The notes under the pieces are model-generated. The model did not search any database, was not told the DNA's origin, and saw nothing but the letters and a program-made list of their open reading frames with translations. A stretch of 64,000 bases of DNA from NCBI RefSeq assembly GCF_022605725.1, contig NC_065552.1, positions 14,464,785-14,528,784 of the forward strand, given 5' to 3'. This DNA is from Anthonomus grandis grandis (lineage: Eukaryota > Arthropoda > Insecta > Coleoptera > Curculionidae). Below are positions 21,567 to 33,115 of this stretch, piece after piece. Made by a program: the position numbers and the translations under genes. Positions within the stretch are counted from its first letter, which is position 1; every line of letters begins with the position of its first letter.

Positions 21567-22830
21567 CAGGGTTATCCAAATTAACTGTCCACCATTGGTA
21601 ACTTTGTTATTAGTGAAGATGCTCGAAAACACCACCTTGTTTTTCAATACATTTTTTGGCACGTTTTTTAGCTGCTCGAACTGTCTTAAGTATGGTCCTA
21701 CCATCTATTTGAGTTATCTTTTCCCTAACTGCAGTCTTTAAAGCGTCGACGTAAACTTGGTTCGATTTGGTTTTTTAAGTAACCCCACTTGATTACTTCT
21801 TGTTCTTAGATCTGGCGATCTGGGAGGCCACTGATTGGAGCCTTATGTTCCTATCCATTGGTCATTAAAAGTAGTATTTAGAAAATGATAAGTACCTATG
21901 TAGTTGTGGGCAGGTGCGCCATCTTGCTGAAAATGCAGCCTACTTATAAGATCCAATTCTTCTAAGAAATTATTCAAAATGTCCGTCATAAAGTCACCAG
22001 TTAGGGTGCTCTCATAAAAGAACAGGCCAACAGTTTTTGAACCAATTATACCGCACCAAATGTTGAAACTGCAACCGACTTGTGCACCTCTTGCACTAAC
22101 AATTAAACTAACAACAAACTAAACAACAAGATTTTTTCTTGACCAATAATGGTGGTGTTTTCTATTAAACGTTCTTCAATTTGTACTTTTTTAAAATCCT
22201 TTGAACAGTACCATAACTAAAATTAGAGTCCTTGGGAATATCTGGTATCTCACTTTAAGCTTCGAAATATCCAATAACTGCAATTTCCGCGGCCTCGCTT
22301 ATTATTAATTCTTTTTTGCCCTTGTTTTAGCAAAAACATTTTCGTTGCTTCTAAATTTTCGATAGAGTTTCAAAAAATATCGTTCATACGGTTGATGCCG
22401 CATTCAACCGTATGAACGATATTTTTATAATAGGATAAATATTAAGAACGATAATATAATATATCATACTTTTCTTCATGAGAGAAAATCATTTTTATTA
22501 AAATTAATAACTGACACAATAAAGCTTATAAACGAGTATTTGACAACCACGCTAATGTTTGACATTATTTGATTTTATCATTGTTTTCCAAAGCCTTCTA
22601 GTTGCGTTTGTTTAAAATTTGATGTTTTAACAGAAAAAAATATAATACAGGGGTTTCCATAAAAAAAATGATATTTTAATGAAAAACTCAAAAATACGAT
22701 TCTCAATTTTTCTTTTTTCTTCTCATTTTTACCAGCGTTAAAAATACTACTATTTTGCTAATTTAAACAACTTTGTATTGTCAGTAATAACAAAGTTACC
22801 AATGGTGGACACTTGATTTGGATAACCCTG
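21567..22830 (-). mobile_element. Tc1/mariner-group element with degenerate transposase
   Basis: The ends CAGGGTTATCCAAATTAACT and its near-complement, through GTCCACCATTGGTAACTTTG, give inverted repeats of about 50 bp, flanked by TA on both sides (21565-21566, 22831-22832). Minus-strand remnants include LHFQQDGAPAHNY near 21940 (second catalytic Asp), a QWIGT and WPPRSPDL box near 21830-21815, and WGYLKNQ near 21780. The frame is broken at many places. The element is one of several distinct mariner-group families in the window, as the terminal sequences differ. Confidence 0.8.
22373..22426. repeat. Perfect 23-bp stem, 8-base loop
   Basis: 22373-22395 is exactly complementary to 22404-22426 with loop TGCCGCAT. 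The arm contains ATCGTTCATACGGTTGA. It lies inside the decayed mariner element at 21567-22830. Perfect pairing inside an otherwise diverged element suggests a recent local event, such as a template-switch inverted copy. Confidence 0.85.
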
Positions 22831-24560
22831 TATAGAAGGACCCAAAGTATATGTGAAAATAAATAAAATAGATGCTATTTTGACTTAAAAAAAAAGAATC
22901 TCAAAAAATTCGGCGCTACTTAGGACATAATGCATATTAATGTTATAATATACAGACATTTTATTTTCACTCGGTTTCAGTCGGTTTATGTCGGTTTAAT
23001 TCTTTAAGTATTCCTAAGTTTTATAAAACGACCTATACTTTTAACTGCTTAAAATAAATAAATACGATTTTTAGATCTTTTTTTTTGTAGAAAGAATACA
23101 TCTATAGGAGATTTTAAAACTAACACAAATTTTGGATAAATCATATTTTGTACTAAAAAAATACCACGAATTGACATAATTTTGTCTTGGAATGCAAAAA
23201 GTACAAGTATATTTGCCAAAGTTATCATACCTGACCAACGTGAGCAAATTTCATCAGATTTGGGTAAAAGAAATTAAGTGAATTTCCTACCATTTAATGT
23301 GCATATATACCTAATATAGAAGAACTGTATTATATTAAAAAAATATAGTATTGTGTATGTAAACTCATTATTGTATTGAGTATTAAGGGTTAAGTTGGAT
23401 GTGGGAACAAGTAAAATCTAAACTAACCCAGAACAGAAATTCTGCTAGCCCTAAATATAGTCCTAATACATGCCGAAACGTTGGCAATAAAGAGAAAAAA
23501 GATTTAAACGTCTTGAATTTTACTTGACTCCCACTTCCAACCTTTAAAACTCAATACAATTAAACTGGTCACTAAAATAACATAATAAAACTTATTATTG
23601 TATTTTAACACTATTTACTTATAAAGTATTTTAAAAACTGAAAAGTATAACGATCCCGCATTTGATATCTGAAGAAGAAAAATATAAATTTAAGGAGGAG
23701 GACTGACGTGCCTCCAACCAAACTCCATCCTCATAAAGCTAACTAGATATACCAGTAAGGCTAACAAGAGGTTATTCTCAAATTCAGTTTTTTATTTTAA
23801 ACTAATTGTAGACTGTTGTGTGTTTGGCAAAAAAATAAATATTCTGGGACAGACTATTGCTCACAGTTCAGCATATTTGTAGCAGAAAACTTTTGAGAGG
23901 AATATTTGTTTTTTTTTGGATTTGATCTCTGTATTTAAGAAAATTATGAATGGAAAAAAGTGGCGACTGCAAATTGTTTTTGAAAAACTCGTTACGGCAT
24001 TATTATACGACAAGATAATAAAATTATAACAAATTGATACCAGAAGCTCACTTTTTCAGTAAAATTTCTTAATTACCAACTTGAACCTTCTTTAAAAAAA
24101 AAAAAGTAAACATAATAAACAATCTTAAAATACGGGCAGTAATACTGTCACAGCTCTGTTAAAAATCGATAGTACGAAAATTTTAAGAAGATTATCTAAT
24201 AAAAATATAAAATTTTAAAACATTGAAAACAATCTAACAAGATTTTGTATAAAAAAAGTGCTTGAGGATGCATTCATTTTAGGAGAAAAATAACATATTT
24301 AGAACTTTTTGTCAACACAAAATTAATCTACCAGTTCTGGATATTTCAATTTTTTAGAATTTTTTAGGCAAACAATAATAAACTTTTTCTCAAAAAGCTC
24401 CGACCCAAAGGTGGTTCTTAGAAGTGGCCAAATGAAGCCTCATCAACATTATCCCAAATGTCGTTTCAGAATAAATTCAAAACCCCTTTATTGTTATTAA
24501 CCCAAAAGTTGTTAACAAAAGCTGTAAAAAAGAGAAAATAGTGTAAAAGTATTTATTAAA
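22831..24560. other. AT-rich, one hairpin repeat, no gene
   Basis: No coding frame could be supported. The notable structure is the inverted repeat at 23370-23560, listed separately. Confidence 0.4.
23370..23560. repeat. Inverted repeat with CGAAACGTTGGC in the loop
   Basis: 23370-23420 (starting ATTGTATTGAGTATTAAGG) pairs with 23509-23560 over about 50 bp with some mismatches; GTGGGA and CAAGTAAAAT are shared. The loop contains CGAAACGTTGGC (23474-23485). The same core recurs at 31575-31585 and, inverted, at 38649-38660, suggesting a dispersed repeat family, possibly decayed Penelope-type termini. Confidence 0.55.
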
Positions 24561-24619
24561 CAAAACAAGGAAACATTATAGGTAAAGGTTTTAAAACTTA
24601 TAAAGTACATGTATCAAAA

Positions 24620-26401
24620 CTAGTCAGTAAATAACAATAATAAAAATAACATATAAAACAAAACAATATGACTAAAAATGTCTGGCAAAATTACTGGCAA
24701 AATTATGACTAAAAATGGCCGGTAAAATTCATCCAATAAGTAAAAAGCTTCACTTTGTAAAAATGTCTTTAATTTTTTCCTAAATTTAAGGTCACATTCA
24801 GTATTCCTCAAAATAAGATGTAAATGATTAAAAAGCTTCCTACCGACATATATAAACGAGGCCCTTACCCTCTCAGTTCTTGAAATAGGAAGAGGCAGAG
24901 AAAATGTGTTACGAAGATTGTACTCAGATGGAGAATTATTAAGCTCATGTTTGTATTTTTTATAAATAATACAAGCGGTTTCCATTATAAATTAGTAGGG
25001 CAAGGTTAGAATGGAAAGCCTCAGGACAAGATCCCGACAAGAAGTGCGAGAAGAGATACGGCATATCAGCGAATTACCTTGTTCTGCATAAAAAATAAGA
25101 ATTAAACAGATACTGGGCATAAACTCCCCAGAAGACAACTCCAGACCTAAGATGGAATTCAATGAGAGCATGGTAAGCATTTTTGGCTACAACAAAGTTA
25201 AGGGAATTAGCAATTACTCTATATTAGTTCGATGACAATTTTTTTTGCAAGTAAGAGATGTGGTCTTCAAATTTTAAAAGCTTATCGATCGTCACACCCA
25301 AAAATTTGCTTGCGACAGATAGACTGATTGAATTATTATGCAAAGTAACTGCCTCTAGATCACACCTAAAGGATAGAATTTTAGTTTTAGAGCTGTTAAA
25401 AGCTAACTTGTTAGCATCACACCACAGCTTAACAAGAGTCAGATCCCTGTCAATGGCAGCTCTCATTCTTCAGGGTCGGTATCATGCCAAACTATAGTGG
25501 TATCGTCGGCAAAAAGTGTAAACTTTTCAGAAACAGGGACAAAAGGCAGATCATTGACGTATAACAAGAACAATATGGGACCGAGGACAGAGCCCTGGGG
25601 CACACCAGCATCAATGAGCAGCCTACCAGACTTAGTGTCACCAAAGAGCATTCTTTGAGTTCTACCCGAAAGATAGGACAGAAACCAGTTAAGAGCAACT
25701 CCCCTGAAACCATAGATCTCGAGTTTCCGCAGCAGAATTCTGTGACTCACACAATCAAAAGCTTTGGATAAGACAGAAAACCGCCGCCGCTCATTCACCA
25801 GAATTCAACCCCAAGTAGAGGCTCTCCAAAAGGTTGAAAATAGCATCGCCCGTGTCGACTCTCTCCGGAAAACCAAACTGATAAGACGCTAGACGCTAAG
25901 TCGATGCCTTTTAAGAAAGTCCACCACACGAGTTTCAACCAGTCTCTCAGTCAGCCTACCAAGAGGCAAAGGGAAGCAAAGCTATTGGCCTAAAATTTGA
26001 TAGACTGTTTTGGTCACCTCCCTTGTACAATGGAATCACCACAGCCTCTTTAAGAGAATGAGGAAAAGATCCAAATAAAAAAGAAATATTGATTACGGCA
26101 ATTTGTGGCAATGCAGCTCCAGTACTCTCACCGAAACTCCATCCTACCCACCAGAATTCTTACTCTTTATGCCACGCAGGACAGCTTCAATTTCATTTGG
26201 ATCTGTAGGTCCAAGCAAAAATGTTTCAGAGGGTTGAATGCTAGTAAGATGAGAGACTCGATCGACATTACACTGGGGTAAATTCTCAGAGAGATACAAG
26301 GAAATACTCTGATAATAAGTGTTAAGGAACTCAGCTGTTAAAGCTTCAGAAACACGATCACATTGTACACCACCCATCATGTTGTTAACAATTGTTAACA
26401 A
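24620..26401 (-). pseudogene. Non-LTR reverse transcriptase relic (CR1/Jockey group)
   Basis: Minus-strand order: a pre-RT segment ending LRGIKSKNSGG (26401-26144), then SKAFDCVSHRILLRKLEIYG, GVPQGSVLGPILFLLYVNDL and TLFADDTTIVW (25798-25463), then KLWCDANKLAFNSSKTK and ASKFLGVTIDKLL (25466-25224), and a tail with NLRNTFSLPLPISRT and VRASFIYVGRKLFNHL (24985-24700). Motif A SKAFDCV, motif B GVPQGSVLGP and the active site FADD are all intact, so the RT core is well kept. The lesions are a frameshift or deletion around 25800-26140, a shift near 25463 and another near 25000-25200. The 3' end is near 24560. Confidence 0.85.
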
Positions 26402-26419
26402 TGTTGTTTTCTAAGTCTC

Positions 26420-26959
26420 CCTGGATTTATTGGATGATTGTTCAATTCTTTTAGAGTAATATAAGTTTTTTTGCCAGCTTAATAGAGTTTTGGGAAATCC
26501 TGCGGTAGTTATTAACATAAGACCCAAAATGTGCATTACCAATTGCACATTTTCTAATTACGATCTGAAATTTTTACCCGAAGTTAGCAGTCCTTTAGTG
26601 TACCAGGGTTTTCTTTTTTTTTTTCTTAATTTTAACTAAGCCGAAAGCTACATTGAAAAATAAATATTAATTAAATAAAAATCATTAAATTAATCATAAA
26701 AATCATAAATTTCAAGCTTACGAAAAAAATGCGCTTTAATACCTGATACTTTAGAAGTGTTAATCCACATCATCAAAACTTTTACTTTTAAAAGTTTTAA
26801 GATCACGTGATTACCAACTATTTGGCTATTGGCTGATTGAAGACTAAGAATTATTATATTTGACATTTATCCAGTTTATAAAGTTCTACAAATAATTATT
26901 GCTACTTAGACACACTTAGAGCAACTATGTAACACACTAGCCTGAACCAGCGGTTCCGC
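26420..26959. other. LINE 5' remnant and unassigned DNA
   Basis: Up to about 26620 the minus strand probably continues the LINE upstream of its RT, but it is too decayed to read. The rest shows no feature. Confidence 0.3.
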
Positions 26960-28200
26960 TCTCGTGGTAGAAGGAGAGAGAAAAATATAGAGAAGTGGTG
27001 GTTGCATACAAACCACGAACTTAAAAATATACCTGGACTGCTAATGCATATGGCCACGATACCCAAAAATGACCACTGCATGGTGGCCGCCATTTTTATA
27101 GTGGTTGTGTCCTTTTGATGTTGGTCACTCCGAAAATTTTTAGTGTTGCCAACAAAAAATATATTAAATAACGGTAATGAAGTTGACATTTGACGTGTGA
27201 GTATAGCGGATTGCCTAGTTTTTGACGATTTGTAAACGACGCTTGGGTATATCGTCTGCAACAGGCGATGTATGTTTCTCCTTATTTAATACGTAAATAA
27301 TGTATCACCATCTTTATTTAAAGGTATTTGGTTCAGTTTCTCAAAACCGAATTATTGTGAATTGTCCGTCTGTGTTGTTTATAATAGAATAATATATTGA
27401 GTTGTTGACAGAATAATATATTTTTTCTATATAAACCCTTTATAATTACAAACCCTCATAAAATCATCTATATTTTGATTCTTATATATGGTTGTACCTA
27501 TTAATGTGGAAACGCTGTACATGGAAGGAAAGTAAAACTCGTAATCGTAAAAATAGAAAGAAAATAAGTGTTTTTAACTGAATTTGTTAAGTAAATACAA
27601 GCAAACATTTAAATGAATATCATAATTTTCATGGCATTAGGATTTATAAGATTCAAGATTATCAGAATGATAAAACAAATATTTTAAAGTGCACGCATCT
27701 ATTCCAAGTTGATTGAAACTTTGTCTCGTTTTAGGTGAGGATTATTTTCTTTCATAAATTTTAACGAAATTCTTAAAGAAGTACCAGAAAAATCACAGAT
27801 CTAACGCAACGATCTTAAATTCTTACCTTTATGTAACTTTCTATTTTGTATTTTTGTAAACATAACCTCTCAAAAACTTTAATTGTTTTGTTTCCCTACA
27901 GTTGGCACAATTAAAATTTGTCAGAGTGACCAACATCGAAAGGACACAATCACGCAAAATGGCGGCCCCCTAGTAGTGGTCATTTACTTTTCATTGAATT
28001 GGCAGTCCAGGTATATTTTTTAAGTTCGTGATACAAACTGATAGAAATTCTTCCGAGAAATCTGTTAGCGTCCTCTCGCTTGGCAACGGAAACTGTTGTA
28101 ACTAATTTTTCTGTTTGACGTGCCTAATTGGACCAATTAAAATGGTAGAAAGGCGTGGCCAAATTAAGGGGGGAAATTCAAATTTCATTTAATAAGAAAT
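26960..28200. repeat. Dispersed repeat, interrupted copy
   Basis: 26985-27013 joined to 28031-28200 corresponds to the uninterrupted repeat at 57590-57790. Shared blocks are GGTGGTTGCATACAAAC, a GTTAGCGTCCTCTCGCTTGG versus GGTAGCGACCTCTCACTTGA block, and a following AACGGAA. The interruption is the 1,017-bp element at 27014-28030. The repeat has no visible coding capacity. Confidence 0.75.
27014..28030. mobile_element. 1-kb non-autonomous TIR element, 8-bp TSD
   Basis: The perfect target duplication ATACAAAC flanks both sides (27006-27013, 28031-28038). The ends are CACGAACTTAAAAA, and the inverted repeats run about 130 bp with ATATACCTGGACTGC, AATGACCACT, GGCCGCCATTTT and GATGTTGGTCACTC in common. 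The interior is AT-rich with no transposase. Eight-base duplications occur in hAT and P-type elements; the termini do not decide between them. Confidence 0.85.
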
Positions 28201-28977
28201 TGTATAATTTTATTATTTAATTACAATTACACACTTTCCACACTTCAAATGCTTGGATTTATCAATAATGTCAAAGTGACATAGTAGTTCATAGTTACGA
28301 CGCCATCTAGATTTCCCTTGCCTAGTTCGCACGTAGCAGCAACGGTTCCCCATGAGGAGAATCTAGGAGAATAATATTTATTTTCCAAAGAAAAAATGTT
28401 ATTTACAAAATTACAATGTTAATTTCCTGCACAAGCATAGTAAATAGCTATCTTGGTTTTTGACAGCCGAAACATAAACTAATTTTAAATAACAAGAGGA
28501 CTCATGCGATACATCCTTAGAAGATATATTTTAATTTATGTACATCAAATATTAATTTTTTAAATTAAAAAAAAAATGTGGGTGCTAAAGGAAACGGCAG
28601 GTAACGAACAGAAGAGTATAGGGTGCGGAAAGAGGCGAAAAGCTCACGTGAGTTAAATGAAAAAAAAGTATATAAAAAATCTTTTTTTTCTTTCGAATTT
28701 ATTTTTGGCTCTGCGACTTCCTAAACCTAACAATTCCTGATAATTTGTAATTCTTTAATTCTTCTGATTAATTTTTTTAAAGCTCTTGACTGATAACCCT
28801 TACGCTATCCTTATTTACTAATGTTATAAGGATCAAAAAATGTTTAATCTTGGTGGAGAACCAACCGTGCGACATGATTGTGAATAGTGCATTTTATAGG
28901 TGTGCACGCGCAAATCGTTTATTTTGCTGGGAGTGCATTCTTGTCATAACCTGAAAAGTTTCAGATTATTTTCAATA
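28201..28977. other. Upstream flank of a piggyBac relic
   Basis: No gene. A GC-richer patch at 28300-28370 is not coding. Sequence just before 28978 could be a 5' UTR or promoter of the piggyBac-type gene. Confidence 0.35.
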
Positions 28978-30240
28978 ATGGCTCGTGCAGGTAAGTTATT
29001 ATTTATTTATAGAATTTAAGGGAAAAAAGAAGTGCCTAATATTAAATAGGTATAATAAACTTCAATTAAGTGTATTGTTTTTAGAGATTGAAAATATCTT
29101 TTAAATTGTTGATTCCAAGAATGGTTTTGTTATGTATATCACAATTGTGAGCCACGGGGGTTTACGTGGTTTGGTTTTAATTAAGTTGGATACAATTAAT
29201 TCTTTGTTACAGAAAGAAGTAAGGAAATTATTGATTTGGACCATCTAAGGGATGACGAGGAGGCATTGTTCCAACTTCTAGAGGAAGTTGGGTCGGATTT
29301 AGAGTCCGAGGATGAAGAAGATGAGTTTGAAATTCACGAAAAGATCCCAATTGTAGCACCAAATGAAGCTGATAGCTTTTCACATTCAGAAGATGATTTA
29401 CCCCTCATACATTTCCAGACTCTCCAGTGGAAGCATGGAAACTAAAAGCAAGGATTACAACTTTACTTCTTAAGAAATAAAGACATTTTTCGGAATAAAT
29501 GCTTTGATGGGATGTATTCATCTTCCAAGGATACATATGTATTGGAATGGAAAATATAAGTTCCTATTAATTGATGGGGTCACCCGTCAAAGGTTTTACA
29601 TGATACGTGTAAATTTACATGTCGTTGACAATCTTAGCGTATCAGAAGAGGAACAAAAAAAGAATAGATTGTGGAGGATACAGCCGGTAATTGATTTGGT
29701 TCGCAATAGATGTAAAGCCATTGAAAGAAAAGAAAAGACAGCTTTTTCTATAGTTCGTAGATGTTTGCGACCAAATGATGGAATACTATCGATCTTTCTT
29801 TCGAACCCGGAAATGGACTCTTAAAGCCATCCTACATTTGTTCGACTTAGCAATAGTAAACAGCTGGATGGAGTATCGAAGGGATTGTTATAGTCAAAAC
29901 CTTCGAAGCAAAGATATTATGGATCTTTTGGAATTTAGACTTAATCTTGGGGAATATCTGATTGCCGGTACTAAGAAGCGTGTATTGGAGGAAACAGAAT
30001 GCCAAGAAAATATAGAGGAAGAGACTAGCGTTGAAGGAAATGAAATAAAAAAGAGAAGAATGCCTTCCAGTTTGCCCTGTGCAGACAAACGCTTTGGTGG
30101 TTTTGAACACTGGCCAAAGAATAAAGAACCCAGTTAAATGCAGGTTAGAAGGGTGCAAAAGTCGGTCCATAATGCGTTGCCTAAAATGTAATGTTTTTCT
30201 TTGTTTAACCAAAGATAAAAACTGTTTTATTTCATTCCAT
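28978..30240 (+). pseudogene. piggyBac transposase relic with 5' intron
   Basis: ATG 28978 opens a 13-base exon (MARA plus G), donor GCAG|GTAAGT at 28991, acceptor TTACAG at 29212. Splicing gives MARAERSKEIIDLDHLRDDE in frame with an acidic N-terminus typical of piggyBac. A frame change near 29440 leads to FFGINALMGCIHLPRIHMYW and RLWRIQPVIDLVRNRC. The catalytic middle with the DDD residues is deleted near 29765, where the text jumps to EYYRSFFRTRKWTLKAILHL and DLAIVNSWMEYRRD. A C-terminal Cys-rich finger (CRLEGCKSRSIMRC, then LKCNVFLCL) is out of frame at 30140-30220. No TTAA-bounded pair of ends could be fixed. Dead copy, or the wreck of a domesticated gene. Confidence 0.75.
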
Positions 30241-32749
30241 ACAAAGTAATAAATTTTGTTTCACAATTGTGCTTTTCTAATGTTGGCTCCCTAGACACAC
30301 AATTGTGTACTCCCTAAATCCCTCCCTTAACCCTTTCGAATATTTTTTAAAATAATTTTCCGTACCTTTTGACCCAAATTTATCGGCGTAAAATAAATAT
30401 AAACCGCAAACTCAATTTTTTTTATATCGGTACTGTAAGGGATAAAACTAACGTTCCAAACTGGCCCTTACATGCTAGAAATAGTAGCGAAGCGATTATA
30501 CTTGTTTTTTAAACCAGTTCATCCACTGGTAAACACATTTCTTTTTCCCAAGTTTTGTAATTCTTGTGTCATGCATTCTAAAGATATTGGTAAATATATA
30601 TTTTGACATAATTGTATTATAGCAATGGGACCACAATACATTTACTTTCGTAGAATTAAACATATTAGTATAACAAGTGAATATTATTAATAAATTATTT
30701 TTAATGCACATAGTTTTTAAACTAAGGTAATACATTACCAATATAATATTAATAAATTCGAAATATGATAAGAATACGTAAACCATACAGTTATTATTAT
30801 ATACAAAAAATGTTTGGTACCCAATTTAAAATGACTTGTTTCACCTCGTTATTATTAAAAGAATATTTGCCATTAATTTCGCATTTGCGTATTGGGCGGT
30901 GGTATTGAAATGTGGAACTGCTCTTGGAAATTTGGTCATTCAAAATTGAACCCAGAAAATTAAATATAACACTGCAATGTGGAAACTTTGTACTAGTTAA
31001 ACTTATAACTTATACTAAATGAGGGTCAATATATATTTTTTTAGTTTTTATTTTATTATACATCTGCGATGCAAAGGCAATATATTTTTTTAATAATATT
31101 TAAAAGAAGTATCTTATTATAATTGTCTATAAGCAAAGCACACCGAAAAAAGTTCCCAATTAGACTTTTTGAAATTGAATAGGAACCTTTAATTAAAAGC
31201 TTTTTATTTAGGCAAACTTATAAATGCAAAATTTAAAAACTGAGCCATGAAACCTGAAAAAAGATAGCTTCATGACAATATAAAAACTTTGAGTTACAAA
31301 TTATTTAAATGAAAATGTGCCTACTATACCTAATATACCTGCCTCGTCTGACCAAATAATTTTTTTTTTCAAAATTATTGTCCTGAGCTTTTATATTTAC
31401 AAACCAATTGCAGAATTCCTATTTACGTTCAGCATCACCAGGATACAGATAATCAACAAGTTTATACTTTTAAGGCCTGCATTTACTTTTTTTTATATTC
31501 TTTGTACTTCTGTTTTAGAAACACCGATCTCATATTTTCCTGCATGAGGTTTCGGGAGTGGCTTGAAAAACTGCGGAAACGTTGGTCTTTGATTCCTCGT
31601 TATCTTTGTTGTAAACTCGGGGTCGACATTTCTCAAGATTTTTCTCTCGGATTATCTTCTTTCCGGATATCTTTATGACAAAATACGTACTTAAAAAGTA
31701 TATAAATTCTAAGGTAAAGATTAACTGACCTGTTCAGATAGAGTTCTGTTTGAACCATATTAAAAAATAATTAAACAAGAAAGATAATGATAAAAAAAAA
31801 CAACGAATAACAATAAATATCAGCACTAAATTTGAGAACATCTAACCAGTAATAATTTTCAAGATGCACAAACGTTAAACATCAAATCAAATGTAAGGTA
31901 ATTACAGAACGGTAATTACGGAACATATCTTAATGGCAAATTTAATTAGTGCATCTTTTGTTTTATTAAAAAGTAGCACGGTGTCGCGAAATTTGCATCT
32001 CTCTATCTCTTTTCATAAGCGAGAAACCCCATAAAATATATGAAAATGGGACACCCTGTACTAGTTCACTCCTTGTTCGCCTACCTCTCACAGCCTTGTG
32101 TGGAGATGATGGTGGTTAGCTTGCCGGAAAACAAAACAGGAATCCAAAACTGAAAGCCAAAACCCTAGTAATGTTTAGACGACTTCAAAAACTCCCTCAT
32201 CCAGTGGCAATTTATCCGGGATTTATACCCGTCGGTAGTGATTAAAAACCTTTAACGACCCCTACAGTCCAACAAAGACCTCCCTTTTTTTTATTGGAAC
32301 ATTCACCCACCTTTGAACAGGAGGCTACTTTTCCAATTTTTCTCGTTGAAGGTTTTATTGAAAAAGAACGATGAACAGACTGCCATTTAACAGTTGATCC
32401 TAGGACCAGTTGAACTGCTGACAGCACTGTTGACAATTTTCTACGACATTCTTAGAGACTCTATTGAAACTTGCCATATTGAAACACCAATCAGGAAGCG
32501 GGATAACCAATGTGACCGAATTGAATAACCAAAATAGTCTAGGTCACCGTTACTCAAAGTGTGCTTCGCGAAACCTCCGGTAGGGCTCCGCCAGTAGTCA
32601 TAATAAATGAATGCATGTATTAAAGTGGACCCTATAAGAATAAAGTTACCTAAGATAAAAATAAACAACCAAAACGAAACGCCTACTTATAGGTGTTACT
32701 GGTACATATACGAAAATTTAATAATTATATGAATTATTAAGTATAACAT
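30241..32749. other. No gene seen; possible lone transposon ends
   Basis: CACAATTGTG occurs at 30262 and 30298. TTAACCCTTTCGAA near 30327-30340 resembles a piggyBac-type left terminus, but no partner end was found. GGAAACGTTGG at 31575 belongs to the dispersed core also seen at 23474. A lone GGACACCCTGTA lies near 32050. Open frames on the minus strand at 32242-32668 have no recognisable motif. Confidence 0.35.
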
Positions 32750-33060
32750 CGAAATGTTACAGCGTTACTCGTACGCCACCATTCGCCCCGGACTATAAGC
32801 AATCGAATGACCTCGGTTCGTCGCGCTGTTTCTCGTGCTCGTGCGTCGACGCGTACTTCGGAGAAAATCGTCTGGCTCTCCGAAGTTTCTGAGGAATTCG
32901 AGATGATTCGATGGTTGCTGGTATAATATAAAGGAGGATTGTTTGCCGCGCAGAATTTATTAATCAAGCAACTTACGGTAAACTGTACTCACACCGCGCT
33001 CAGTATTTTGTTCGCTTGTCTTGTTGTTCGTAGTGGTTGTAAAATCTTGTATTTTGTGCG
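32750..33060 (+). promoter_or_regulatory. GC-rich island with TATA box: promoter or solo LTR
   Basis: The block stands out from its AT-rich surroundings. It begins near TGTTACAGCGTTACTCG (about 32755), holds TATAATATAAAG at 32922-32933, and is followed about 180 bases later by the hAT-type ATG at 33116. It could be the promoter of that gene or a solitary LTR; the second boundary and a duplicate were not found. Confidence 0.35.
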
Positions 33061-33115
33061 TCAAGAGATACTATTTGTCATAAAATTGACCAAATCAAAT
33101 TAGTGTTAAAGAAGA

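Noticed and set aside
29847..30212. 121-codon minus-strand frame
   Set aside because: Antisense to the piggyBac C-terminal part.
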